A stretch of 64,000 nucleotides of DNA. Source: Liolophura sinensis (lineage: Eukaryota > Mollusca > Polyplacophora > Chitonida > Chitonidae). The translations under genes were made by a program, and so were the position numbers. Each line of letters begins with the position of its first letter. The stretch's first letter is position 1. The stretch is from the NCBI RefSeq assembly GCF_032854445.1, contig NC_088300.1, forward strand, positions 52,610,984 through 52,674,983. The letters are read 5' to 3'. The notes under the pieces were generated by a model, which searched no databases, was not told the DNA's origin, and saw only the letters and a list, made by a program, of their open reading frames with translations. This document shows, piece by piece, positions 24,139 to 34,527 of this stretch.

Positions 24139-27100
24139 AGTTGTATATAGGATTCACATTACGTAATTACTGGTGCTTTATCATATCATGGATAAGTCCA
24201 ACTTTGAAGTTTCACACAAGATTAATTTGCAAACATTTTGATCAGTTGTATAATGACTTTAGTCGCCCAGGTAACATGACTGGAATAGTTCCCTCATACC
24301 TGTTTGGAGCATATTAACACGTCGCTCTGTATGATATCTTTTAATTGAAATTGTGATGAATTTATAAGCCTTGTAAATTCAGGTCCGTGTATGAATGTCT
24401 TATGAAAGAGATGTGAATGTGAGAACATGGACAATTAAAAATTAATTACTCATTTATTTACAAAAATATCTCATGTTAACATATCAATGAACTGAGGAAA
24501 ACAATGGACTAGCGGAGGCTATAATTCATATTTGAAATATATATGTCAAATATGCAGCTTCAGTATTGAAAATGTATGCAGAAAGAAATACTAATTTAAG
24601 TTAGTAATATATATCTAAATATGTCAGATTCATACTAATGAAATAACGGTAAAATCATTTCATAATTTCTCTTATAACTATAAGGGTTAATCGTTTAATC
24701 CAATCACAATAATAAAATAAAAGCGGAAAATTTGACAAAACATTTGTAAGAATGCATGTTTATAGAAAAAGTGTGTGATTGCAGCTTTTGCTTGCTGTGC
24801 AGAATCGCGAAGAATTGATGGAATTCCATGCACTGACCGCGCTTGACTATGCACGAGTTTATACAAGCCTAGACGTGAGGACTGTTTTCAGATTGTGGCC
24901 TTGAGTGGATCGAAGTCACCAGAGAGGTTTTTTTTTTACCGATTTAAATGAACTATGAATATTCATTCGTGGAATGAATTGCCGCCGGACAAAGTAACTG
25001 GGTAACTACATGAGCCATGAACTGGAATGGTATCACAGAGAATCAATTGATAAGGCACGTAAAGGAGTCATCTAGATACGATGACGCCAAATGAACACTT
25101 TGCCTGACGATCGCTCAAGAAGCATCCATGCAATTACGCAATATAGCGGTTTAACAGTCGCCTCTTAATTAACTGCTCTGGTCTGAGATAGAAGGAAGTG
25201 GCAGCCAGTTTTAGCATGGATACGTCTGCTCAGCACGTTATCAGACCGCAAATGAACGCTATTTGGAAAAAATCAGTTAATTTAAACACCACTTAATTCT
25301 GTAATCATGCAGTTCACGAAAACAAAACGCCAACAGTGAAAAAAAGGAGAAAACAATCATTGGAGAAAAAAGATTAAATCTTCCACCGATTTTCCTATTC
25401 TTATACAAACTGTTTTTTTTTCTTCTTCCTAAAACCAAAAAAAAAAAAACTCTTGGAAAGCCTCTGGTGAAAACAAAATAAAGTTACCTTATATATTATA
25501 CTTTTTTATTTCAGTTATACTTATTGTCTGTTTGTGAAAAAATGTCTTGACATGCTCAAGGTGTTTTATACGATAGTATTTGGCATTTTCATGGCATCAC
25601 TAGGGGTTCGGCTATACCGGGATTCAGTCCGATGTTTGCAACGTCAGATACATTGGCTGCATATAATTGTTTTAAATTTCATTTAGTTTTACCATTAGTG
25701 CTTTATGTATGTATGTATATGTATGTACAAAAGCATTTTTGCTTCTCAAGCAGAGGTAACATTGCTGACTGGACTGACTTGCACTATTATAATTATTTCT
25801 AGTCGATTATATTTTACACATAATTTCAATTAAAGTGTAAAATTTAATGAAGCTTAAACTTATTAACATACACCGATCATGGGCGTCAAGCTTTATTGGG
25901 CTTTACTGCCTCACATCAACGACGTGATCAATTTATAGGAAGTTGCGGAAGGATACATGGTGGAAATTAAAACAGAGATAAAGACAAAATATCCAGCGGA
26001 CATGTGTTTAATCTCAAACCACCAGAATGAATCACTTTGTGCCCCTCATTTGACAGATGATGAAATTTAAACTGACATCTTCAGCGTCATTTATTTCAAT
26101 AAATTCGTAAAGAGATTTTCCAACTGTTCCGAAATACTCCGGGCATAAAAAACATTATCTAACCTTTGTCGAAATGAAATGTATTAAATTTGCTCCACGA
26201 CGATGACAATGATTGTGGTGAAGGGAGGGATGGAGTCGAATTAAAGGCTGGCAAGATCTTAACCTTGTGCCTTGACAAACAACAACTTTCCAGAAGACAA
26301 AAGACTTGGCAATGAATCTTCCATTTCCACTACCTGCTCCATGCTACATATATTGTGTTCGTGCAACCAAAATATTCGGGAAGAAGAACGCATGTAGAAT
26401 AGATGGAATGTATGATTATAATCTACTGATCTTTCTCTTTCCTTTTCAACTGGTATAAAATCTATAGTCTGAACAACTATAGTTAATTACACATTTAACT
26501 TATGTATGACATGCTAAAATGGTGTGCTGAAAAGAACACATAAACTTAACAAATGTGAATTATTCAGAAAATTTGTCAACGAAAATAGCCATTCTTTCCC
26601 GAGTAAATTCTGTAAACATACCGCCTGTGCATGGTATATTCTGTGGTACTATATGTAGTATTTGCTGTAATAAGTATTTAAAATCAGTCTGTTTGTGATG
26701 TTAAACGTCACAGCGTTAAAAAGATAGGCATTAATAGTTGTAGCTCCCTGACTTCAGTTGAAAGCGGTATTGTTGTTATTCTCGTTAAGTGCATATGTTT
26801 ATATAAAATTTCCCGACACATATCCCTTAGCCTAAACTTGAGGCTCCGACGCTAAATGGAGCAATTCACAAGACACTAAATGCTGATCGCATCACTGTTT
26901 ACTTCCGTCAACACTGGTGTTGTACCAGTGACGATACTTTTTTACAGTTATCACATCGCCTCTTGTACCTAACTATAAAGGGTCGTCTTATCATTGTCAT
27001 CTAGCGGTGTGGACCTCAGTTACACAACTATCGCTTTATTCCTAGCTAGAGGCCTTCAGGGAGACCGGCGTATATATGGTTCATACAGTCAACGGAACAT

Positions 27101-27170
27101 TTACAAGAGCTGACTTGCAAAGACGCCAAATTTCACAGTTTAATTACCCAAAAGATAAACCATTACAAAC

Positions 27171-27387
27171 CTCCACTTTGTTCGTCGGTTCTGAAACCAC
27201 GTTTTAACTTGAGCGTCCGTCATTTTAAGAGCCTTGGCCAGAGCGGAGCGTTCGGCGGAAGCCAAGTACTTCTGTCGATGGAATCTTTTCTCCAGTTCAA
27301 TAATCTGCATACGAGTAAAAGAAGTCCTCGGTTTCTTCCTCTTTGGTGGGGTCCTGTTCTGATAGGGATGACCGATACGCCGGGTTA
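27171..27387 (-). CDS. Tlx: Tlx exon 2 (most of the homeodomain)
   Basis: Encodes the last two bases of codon 152 through the first two bases of codon 224 (217 nt). It opens with [20 protein letters not shown], the signature Tlx block before the homeodomain. The homeodomain occupies residues 168-227. Helix 1 has L16 and F20 equivalents at 183 and 187. The recognition helix reads [17 protein letters not shown], with W48 at 215, Q50 at 217 and N51 at 218. Position 47 is Thr (residue 214), the hallmark that separates Tlx from most homeodomains, which carry Ile or Val and so differ in base contacts next to the TAAT core. The acceptor follows a clear polypyrimidine tract. The donor is GTTTGT, weaker than that of intron 1, and splits homeodomain position 57. 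Confidence 0.95.
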
Positions 27388-28653
27388 CTGGGGAGAGGAA
27401 AGAACAGGCGAGGCGTATAGAGAGTCTGGATCAACTCAACCAGACGTAAGATCGGAGTATCTCTGACAGAAACACTACCCCGTTACGACATTTGTAAAAT
27501 TTTACACAAAGTTGATTGCACTTTTGTTAAGAAAATGGCGACAATTCGTATAAAGTATTTTTTGACGGACCCCGGCTCAGGCCAGGATACAATGCGAAGT
27601 TAGAGCCACTGAGAGATCACTACACTGATACCACGCAACGATCTGTCTTGACTTATCAGGGTTAGGTCTCAGACTTGCTAACTGCTTGTTTAGATGACGA
27701 CACCCCCCAAAATACTTACAGATTTCTGTCGCCACTTGACATAGCAAGGGCAAAGTTGACGTCGTTTAGGCAAAAACTAACTATGCCTCAAACACAAATT
27801 CGAATTTTCTTTCAGAAAGTTGTTTACATTTAATGTGTACAATCAATGCTAGAATAATGAACTTTTAAGTAAAGTTATAAAAGTCAAGTTAGAAATATCA
27901 TATTTAAGGTGATCACACAACTCCTTACAGTATCGGTAAAATATTTTAAAATATTTTAAACACAAGAAAAAGTCATAATTTTTTAGTTAGCTTTATTTAA
28001 AATAATACGATTTCTCAGCTGGAGTTGAAATACGACACTCATATTATGCCTTAACTACAATAACAATTTTTTCCGTTTAGGAAATATGTTTATAAATGCA
28101 AGACTTGTTGTTGGTGTGAACACTACCGGTGTCTAGGCGCCCCGGTGTCTTATCAAGGGGCCATCTACTAACACAAGACTGCTGTGTCCGGTGGGATAGC
28201 AGGAGTCAGCCACTGACCGCCAGGCTCCGTCTACAACCATCGAAACACTACCGAGGTGACGAAAACTCTTCACCAGTGCTGAGAATTTCGATCATTTTAA
28301 ACGCCAATTCCCACGTTTTTGTTTGTAAATTCTTCTCAATCTGTGATATTTGAGGGAGAAACAACCTGACGCCCTTCTTATCTGTACACATACCCACAAC
28401 CGTCCTCTGTCCTGTCACTTTCGCACATGCTTCATAAAGATTAATGGCTTCATGAAAGTTTTTTTTCACCGGTTTTCCGGCAAAATCTTAACGGTATATG
28501 ACAGATAAAGATAACTGTTATTTCGAGATTGAGCGCGGCCTAGCTGAGAAAGTCTATACAAACCTTTAGATAAAAAGCTCAAAAATTAAAATCTCGGTTT
28601 AATTATTTTAGCCATTTCAGTTTATATAAATTTAAATTTCAAACTGGACTTAC
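27388..28653 (-). other. Tlx intron 1
   Basis: Phase-1 intron of 1,266 nt, GTAAGT to CAG. It contains no repeat that I recognise. One minus-strand frame (28469-28248, 73 codons from an ATG) is open here, but no family resemblance or splice support is seen, so it is not annotated as coding. Confidence 0.85.
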
Positions 28654-29107
28654 ATGATAGTCTTGTCCTGGCCTGATCCATCCAGGGCAGTTGGAAGTGA
28701 GAAAGGTTTAATCCGCCGATAGGTAACGGTCGATGAGCTGGCACTTTGATCACACCTGACAAATTGTACAAATTACACTGAAAAGGAGATAACGGCGCCA
28801 AAGAGGCGGCGAGATTATCAGCTAGGGGTGAGCAAAGGGCAGCCAGAGTCCGGTGGTGAGCTAAGAGGGACTGTGAGGTAGAGGCAGGGGTCGGAGACCC
28901 GCCACGGACAGGGGAAGGCGATTTGGTGGATTTGCCGAAACTCTCCCCGAGTATGGCGTTAATCCCGAATGACAGCTTTCCTCTAGATTCTCCGTGAGAT
29001 GGGGTCGGAGAAACACCAGGAGATAAGTCTTCATGGCTGTCCATCTCATCGTCTGAACTTAAGACATCCTTGCCTTTACTCAAGTCCATTCCTTTCGAAT
29101 CCGACAT
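28654..29107 (-). CDS. Tlx: Tlx exon 1 (start codon, repressor motif, PWM hexapeptide)
   Basis: Encodes residues 1-151 plus the first base of codon 152. I chose the ATG at 29107-29105 (protein starts MSDSKGMDLS). The frame stays open upstream for about 33 codons but has no earlier ATG there, only a GTG, so that stretch is read as 5' UTR. An acidic, Ser/Pro-rich N-terminus is followed by FGINAIL at residues 47-53, an eh1-like Groucho-binding motif typical of Tlx. Next come the Tlx-family block GVIKVPAHRPLP at 118-129 and LPWMDQAR at 140-147, the PBC/Meis-contact hexapeptide. Vertebrate Tlx usually has F before PWM; here it is L. The exon ends at a GTAAGT donor (28653-28648). The linker before the next exon is short compared with vertebrate paralogues. 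Identification is firm; the exact transcription start is not visible. Confidence 0.92.
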
Positions 29108-29600
29108 TTTTGTCGTTGAGAGAAAAAAGTTCCTTAAATTGTTTTGTCTATGGGATAAATCTGAACTTGCCGTCCTTTGCTGTTGCCCGATGGTGGGCTG
29201 ATTCACGACTGGTTCCTATTTGAAGGACATGAGTTCTTCACTCGTGGATCCAACCACTGCAAGAAATGGTTCTAATTACCCTGCGGTATAATTTTGTCTA
29301 CACGGGTATAAATATATCATACAGCCGTACGCCATGAAACGTGGGACGTCCACACGTCGCTCTGAACACGCTTGTAGTGTAATTCGACGCACACAGGAAC
29401 AATTTATTATCCCTTTATGTAGCCTGCCCCTTGTCGACCCCAGCCCGTGTGATATATCAATCGGGCTGAGTAACAACAGCCTCGAGGGAACGGCCTACCT
29501 CCTCAGCCATTGGTGGAAATTAGGAGGCAATTTAAATGGGCAGAGAGGATTGCGTGCTCCTCGTGAAGTGTAACTCCTCCTTAAAGCGATTAATAGGTAT
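29108..29600 (-). promoter_or_regulatory. Tlx 5' UTR and probable promoter region
   Basis: Region immediately upstream of the Tlx ATG on the minus strand. It is less AT-rich than the surroundings. A TATA-like ACATAAAG lies at 29420-29413, about 310 nt upstream of the ATG, inside ACATAAAGGGATAATAAA. Position upstream of exon 1 supports a promoter; the exact start site is not determinable here, and no upstream non-coding exon was identified. Confidence 0.3.
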
Positions 29601-31746
29601 AAGTGTTGACAGTCTCATCAGCCTGTTTACTTTGATAGGGCGCAGTCATCCCCTGCAGGCCCCGGGCCACGCGATCTATTAGATGCTCTTAAGCTTCAGC
29701 CAACAGATACCTTTAAGTAGTCACAGGTTTAGAGAAGGTGCGTGTTCTTTCTCCGCAGACAGCCCGAATTCGAACAAGTGGTACGTCTGCACATCTGATA
29801 CTAGTTTTTATCATTCAAAAAACCAAAACAGATGGAAAGGTAACGTCTAGAACAGCTAAAAGGACAAAACTTTTTTTTTTACAAAAAACGATGGTATGAT
29901 AAAGGCGTAGAATGTTGTTTCTCATATTTTTTTCCCATCCTCTGTACTGAAGGTCCTCAACATTTCCCAGAATTTACAATCATATGCTGGGTATTTATAT
30001 TTCTAATGATGTTTAATTTCATGTTTACTATGGAAACTTGATGTAAGTCAAATCTTGGAAATGGCTATTCTCTCTCTAATGTGTTTAACTTCATTTTTGA
30101 ATACTTCACGAGATGTGGCATGTGTCTACGAAAAAAGACAAGAGAGCATTTTGGCAATGAGAGTATTTAAAATGGCGCCTGGTGGCGCTGAAAATGGCAT
30201 GTGGCAGGGAGACTGATCAAGCTGAAGGCAGACATCGGGAAATTAGGCGTACTGGTTAATTGCTCTGTAATGGGATTACACAAACGGATTTTGAACGAAA
30301 ACTGGCCGGTTTTCACTGACTATTAATTTATCGTGGCCATCACCATCTGGTCACTGAGTAACATCTGGCCGCGCACTTCAACCCATACAGCCCTTAGAGT
30401 ATCATTGGTGTGACTTAATCAAGAATAGATATGAAACTATGCTCTTGTGTTATATGCTATTAGTTTTAGAGATATTATTAAAATGTCAGAAGCTATTGTT
30501 ATTCATAATAACATTTTTAAAAATATAAATTAATTCCCCCAAAGTAGCGTCTATACTACTGCATAATAAACTACATATCGTTGAATGTGACTTCTGAACA
30601 AGTGAAGGGTGACCCTCGAGTTTGTATTTTGTAGCGTTTTTTATTTTTGTTCCATTGTAGGCATATTTATGCATCCAGCATTCACCTGTTGTAACATTCA
30701 TGTAAAAGCGACCTTGTGTGTATATGGTATATAGACATCACATCAGTTCTGAAACATAAGGTTACAAAAGTTGCAACAGTCAGTACACTAAATCAGTTGC
30801 CACTTTTGTGTACAGGAAACCGCAAAATATCCCATATATACATATTATAGGTATGACACAGTTTGTGTTCCCAAGAGGGAAAACACGGAGCAACAAAAAT
30901 ACCACGTCTATATATACGGAAAACCGACATAACGCAAATATTATATGAGACGATGTTGCGTATGAAAACCAAATAGCGTATATGTCCTTCAGCACTAAAA
31001 CACAGAGCATTGAAAGTTGTCACAATGACTAACTCGTTGCGATGTCTGTATGCAAAACATCCATGTTCAACATAAACATGCTTAAAAGAGATTTTTATGT
31101 ATTTTTTTTTAGGTATAGCTTATATTTTGAGATACTCTAATTCTTCAGTCTCTTTGTATGTGAAAGTATTTTGGAGACAAAAATGCATTGGTTGGGCTGG
31201 CCAGTTTCAGGGCTTCATAAAAAGTATATTTTTATCAGTCAACACAGAAAAATGACTTTAGAATGTGTTAATATAAACACCTTACCAACATGAGAAAAGG
31301 TTAAATTACAGTAAGTGCCGGATACAGTGAAGCGGTTATATTAATGTTGAAAAAATATTAGATATAATCTCACTTTCTTTTTAATTTATTGCCTTTGCAA
31401 TGCCCGTTTATTATTAGTAGTCAAATTTAAAAGACCTTTTTCACATAATAATACTTCAGGTGACATGCATTTGTATAATTTATATTTGAATTTAATCGCA
31501 AAGTAAATGAAGCAAAACATCGTATTTAAAATTTAATTCGCCATAAAACTATAAATAATACATTTTCTAAGTTTCTCAAAGTCAGGGTTATGGTTTATTA
31601 TATTCGAAATATATGCATTTTAAATAAATTACTTCATTTCATTGATTTTAATGTCGTACTCAGACGTGTACCAATTTATGCTAAATCTCTCCGTGTTATT
31701 ATTTGTTACATAAGCTGATTTTATCTGTATGTTATCCTTACACCAT
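29601..31746. other. Tlx upstream flank, no gene recognised
   Basis: 29600-29760 and 30150-30400 are more balanced in composition, with several homeodomain-type cores; the rest is AT-rich. No exon or repeat family is supported. Confidence 0.4.
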
Positions 31747-31923
31747 ACATATGCTGGCTTCCTCTCCGGTCGTACGTGGGAAGGTCTTCCAGAAACCTGC
31801 GGATGGTCGTTAGTGTCCCCTAGGCCCCGCCCGGTTTCCTCTCACGATAATGTTACCGCCATCGTATAAGCGAAATATTTATGAGTACGGCATAAAACAC
31901 CAGTCAAATAAATAAATAAATAA
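31747..31923 (+). mobile_element. SINE family A, 5'-truncated, probable target duplication
   Basis: Starts at the ATGCTGGCTTCCTCTCCGG segment, includes GTACGTGGGAAGGTCT, CTGCGGATGGTCGT, a mutated core (GATAATGTTACCGCCATCGT), GAGTACGGCATAAAACACCA and an AAATAAATAAATAAAT tail. The flanks share TACACCAT (31739-31746 and 31924-31931). Confidence 0.88.
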
Positions 31924-33991
31924 TACACCATGTCATGTTCGTGTGTGATGTCAAGATATATTTACAGGCACCCACAAGATGAAGTAACTGACGGCCCCTG
32001 AAATTCATTGTCTTACACGTGCCAAGTGCAGGTCGGCACACTGTCTCGGTACACTGTGACTGTCTGGGAGTGGTCGAACTTTTAAGCATGTAGAGTTCCA
32101 CTGACACCTCACCAAGGTGACGCCATCGAAAGATAAGATTAATAATACTTCACCCGACGTTAAACCCAGAGATAAGCAAACTCTTTCTGTTTCAAATTTA
32201 CGAGTAATTTATACCGATCTCCCACCTATATTCACTGTATAATGTAACGGAAATGTGATAATATATATATAGTGACGCTTCCACTGACTGCAATTGCCAC
32301 TCCTGCAGGTGTCATATAATATTTATGAATCGTTACTGTGCCATACATAGACAAGGTGTCTTAGACTTTGATTTCACAAGCTTTTCAGCAAATATAGAAA
32401 ACCACAGAACCCAGTTTTTTTTTCACGACATGTGGATGACTCTGATCAGAGAACATAAAGGGTTTCCGTAGCAACGTGCGAAGCGCTGGTGCACGGTTTT
32501 TGTAAGGTATTTCCACTCTGGAGTTTTATCAACAATTTTGCTTAACATGCACCTGTTCATTTCGATGTTTCTGTCATTCGTCGCAGTTGTTTTCGCATTT
32601 TAACATATTTTTTTAATTCCTTTACATCATAAACGATATATATTTATATATAAAATTTATCTTATTGCACCTGTTTTCTGTTCATGAGCATAAACATATA
32701 TTGTAACTTACACACTGACGGCCAGATATGTCGGTTAAAAAAAATACACCGCACCACGCCATGTACAAAAAAAATCTCCTGACGTATAGCCATAGCCGTT
32801 ACAAATTATAGCTGTTATCGAAAACCTTGCAGGTCTATCTAATCAGTCTCTTCATCACTCTATCTGGGATACTGTATGTTATAACCAGAGTAGAAACAAA
32901 TTTATACTCTTTGGCCGTATTAAAAAAGCCTTTCGTAAACCCATTTTGTATGGGAACCACCATATGCATCTTACTTACAATCATGCGTTTACTATGTACA
33001 GTAGGTCAGCCTTTTAGGGTAGAACATATAGATATGGAAATAACACATAATGAAAGATTCGAGATAATGATCGATACATTGTAGTCACCATATGCCTTGT
33101 GGAAGAGTTAATCAGTTGGCAAATTAACCTAAAAATCACCGAGGTCTGCTCAAAGGTCGTGCAGATCGTGATGGTGTATTAACTGATAGAGGCGAGGTCG
33201 AGGGTTATAATTACACGGAATTAGCCGATCTGTGGACACCGGAGAGGAGCGAAAAGTGCCGGACAAATCACTTCGGGCCGATGTTATCGATACTACCAAT
33301 TGCCCATTCCGACGCCTTCATCGCGAATCTCAAAATAATAGGCGAGCTATTTATATGTTAACTGGCTGGGGTTAGAGTTGGGCGCGTGGTGAGAGAGCGT
33401 GTCAATGGCGTATTCTGAGCTGTCAGTTCGGATCTTAGAGCAGCCCCGAGAAGACCCCTCCCGTCCCCACGGTGAGAACTGTTTGCGTGACGTTGAAGCG
33501 TACAATTAACTGAAAGGATTTAAACGACAATCATGATATTAGCTTTGGCGGCTTACACAAATTAAACACTCGTTTTGACAGACTTCGTCCTGAAGACGTT
33601 TCACAACTCCACCGCCTCTCATCGATTGGCAATGACATGAGAATAGCAATTTGAGACCATTTCCTCGACACAGGCCACTGTTCACTCGATTGTTTTGAGA
33701 ATTCAATATGGGGGCAATTTTTCTTTTCTTTCAGAATACACAAGAAGCTAAGTGACGGCAGGCAGCGAGTCTGACAACAAATCCATCCACACTATCACCC
33801 ACCAATATACATATACTCGCTCTGATACCGGTACTTGGTATTCGTCATCCACTCCTACATCGTCAGTTGGGCGATTTACTTTTTCCTGCAGCATTTCCCT
33901 ATGTGTTTCGGAAGGCCCATTATGGTTGACGAATAGTATATGGATGTCTGTTTCGATGCTTACATCTGCAGCCTTGTCCGTCAATATGACG

Positions 33992-34014
33992 AAAAAAAAA
34001 AAAAAAAAAAAAAA
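33992..34014 (+). repeat. Poly-A tract
   Basis: Twenty-three consecutive A. It may be the tail of a decayed retroposon on the plus strand, or slippage DNA. Confidence 0.9.
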
Positions 34015-34034
34015 CACGCCCTTAACTCACATGT

Positions 34035-34112
34035 AGGCCTATAACGGGATCTGAACACGAATCTCCTGATCTCAAATAGAGGGCACATCCAACTGAGCCG
34101 AAGGAGAATTCG
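34035..34112 (-). repeat. tRNA-related sequence (pseudogene or SINE head)
   Basis: Reverse strand contains an A-box-like GGCTCAGTTGGATG and, about 45 nt on, a B-box-like TGTTCAGATCCC. Arms do not pair well enough for a functional tRNA, so I read it as a tRNA-derived fragment. Confidence 0.35.
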
Positions 34113-34378
34113 CACTATAGCTAGTGATAGTACTAAATAGAGTAGCTGCTCTCCTACACGTGGTCACGAGATACATCCTGATATAATAATAGTGCATGAC
34201 GGGAAATTGCACAACAGTCCTGGCAACAATGGCAAAATGGACACTGGTCGTAATTTATGTCATATAATTTTATACTGCAGTAGCATACAGAAACCCAGCA
34301 TGAGATAAGATCCATTACCTGGGTAATATTATCAGAGCACGTTAGATCGGAGTTTGCCACGTTTCTTAACTTCTGATT

Positions 34379-34527
34379 CAAATGACCCCGGTGCCTCTCA
34401 CAAATGCGGTCTCAGTGAGTTCAAGTCCAGCTCTTGCTGGCTTCCTATTCGGCCGTACGCGGGAAGTACTACCAGTAATCTGCGGATGGTCGCGGGTTTT
34501 GGTCGTGGGTTTTCCCCGGGCTATCAT
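34379..34527 (+). mobile_element. SINE family A, 3'-truncated
   Basis: AATGACCCCGGTGCCTCTCA, the B box GAGTTCAAGTCC, TCTTGCTGGCTTCCTATTCG and GGTCGTGGGTTTTCCCCGGG are present, with an internal duplication of GGTCGYGGGTTTT. The sequence stops before the CCGCCGTCG core, unlike most copies here, which lose the 5' end. Confidence 0.82.

Larger units (their letters stand above)
18771..27170 (-). other. Tlx intron 2 (8.4 kb)
   Basis: Large phase-2 intron splitting the homeobox near its 3' end. It contains pieces of the ~350-bp dispersed repeat (19724-20110), a truncated SINE (20309-20385), a MITE-like inverted repeat (20700-20816), an AT microsatellite (24080-24134), and two balanced-composition stretches (23690-23870, 24780-25260) with several TAATTA/ATTA homeodomain-type cores. 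No further coding exon is supported; most of the remainder is plain AT-rich DNA. Confidence 0.85.
18515..29107 (-). other. Tlx: Tlx (Hox11-class) homeobox gene, full coding span of three exons
   Basis: This is the whole coding span of a minus-strand gene. The coding sequence joins 29107-28654, 27387-27171 and 18770-18515, which totals 927 nt and encodes 308 residues plus stop. Intron 1 (28653-27388) is phase 1, starts GTAAGT and ends in a pyrimidine-rich tract plus CAG. Intron 2 (27170-18771) is 8.4 kb, phase 2, starts GTTTGT and ends TTTTTCAG. Both joins keep the frame and restore family-typical residues: [14 protein letters not shown] across junction 1 and NRRTKWRRQTAEE across junction 2. 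Tlx proteins are nuclear homeodomain transcription factors of the NKL class, with roles in neuronal and mesodermal patterning in other animals. One invertebrate Tlx corresponds to vertebrate TLX1/2/3 and fly C15. The linked NKL gene Lbx was looked for in the window and not found. Confidence 0.93.
31932..34378. other. Non-coding; candidate regulatory stretch, poly-A and tRNA-like piece
   Basis: 33110-33480 is a balanced, repeat-free stretch that may be regulatory. 33748-33990 is open in both orientations but matches no family known to me. A run of 23 A is at 33992-34014. 34035-34112 read on the minus strand has tRNA-like boxes (TCGGCTCAGTTGG and TTCAGATCCC) but no convincing cloverleaf. Confidence 0.4.

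Noticed and set aside
27209-27466. 85-codon plus-strand open frame
   Set aside because: Antisense shadow of Tlx exon 2, whose minus-strand reading is an unmistakable homeodomain.
28999-29223. Plus-strand open frame over Tlx exon 1
   Set aside because: Antisense shadow of the Tlx N-terminus.
34035-34112. Functional tRNA gene
   Set aside because: A- and B-box-like segments exist, but acceptor and anticodon arms do not pair convincingly.
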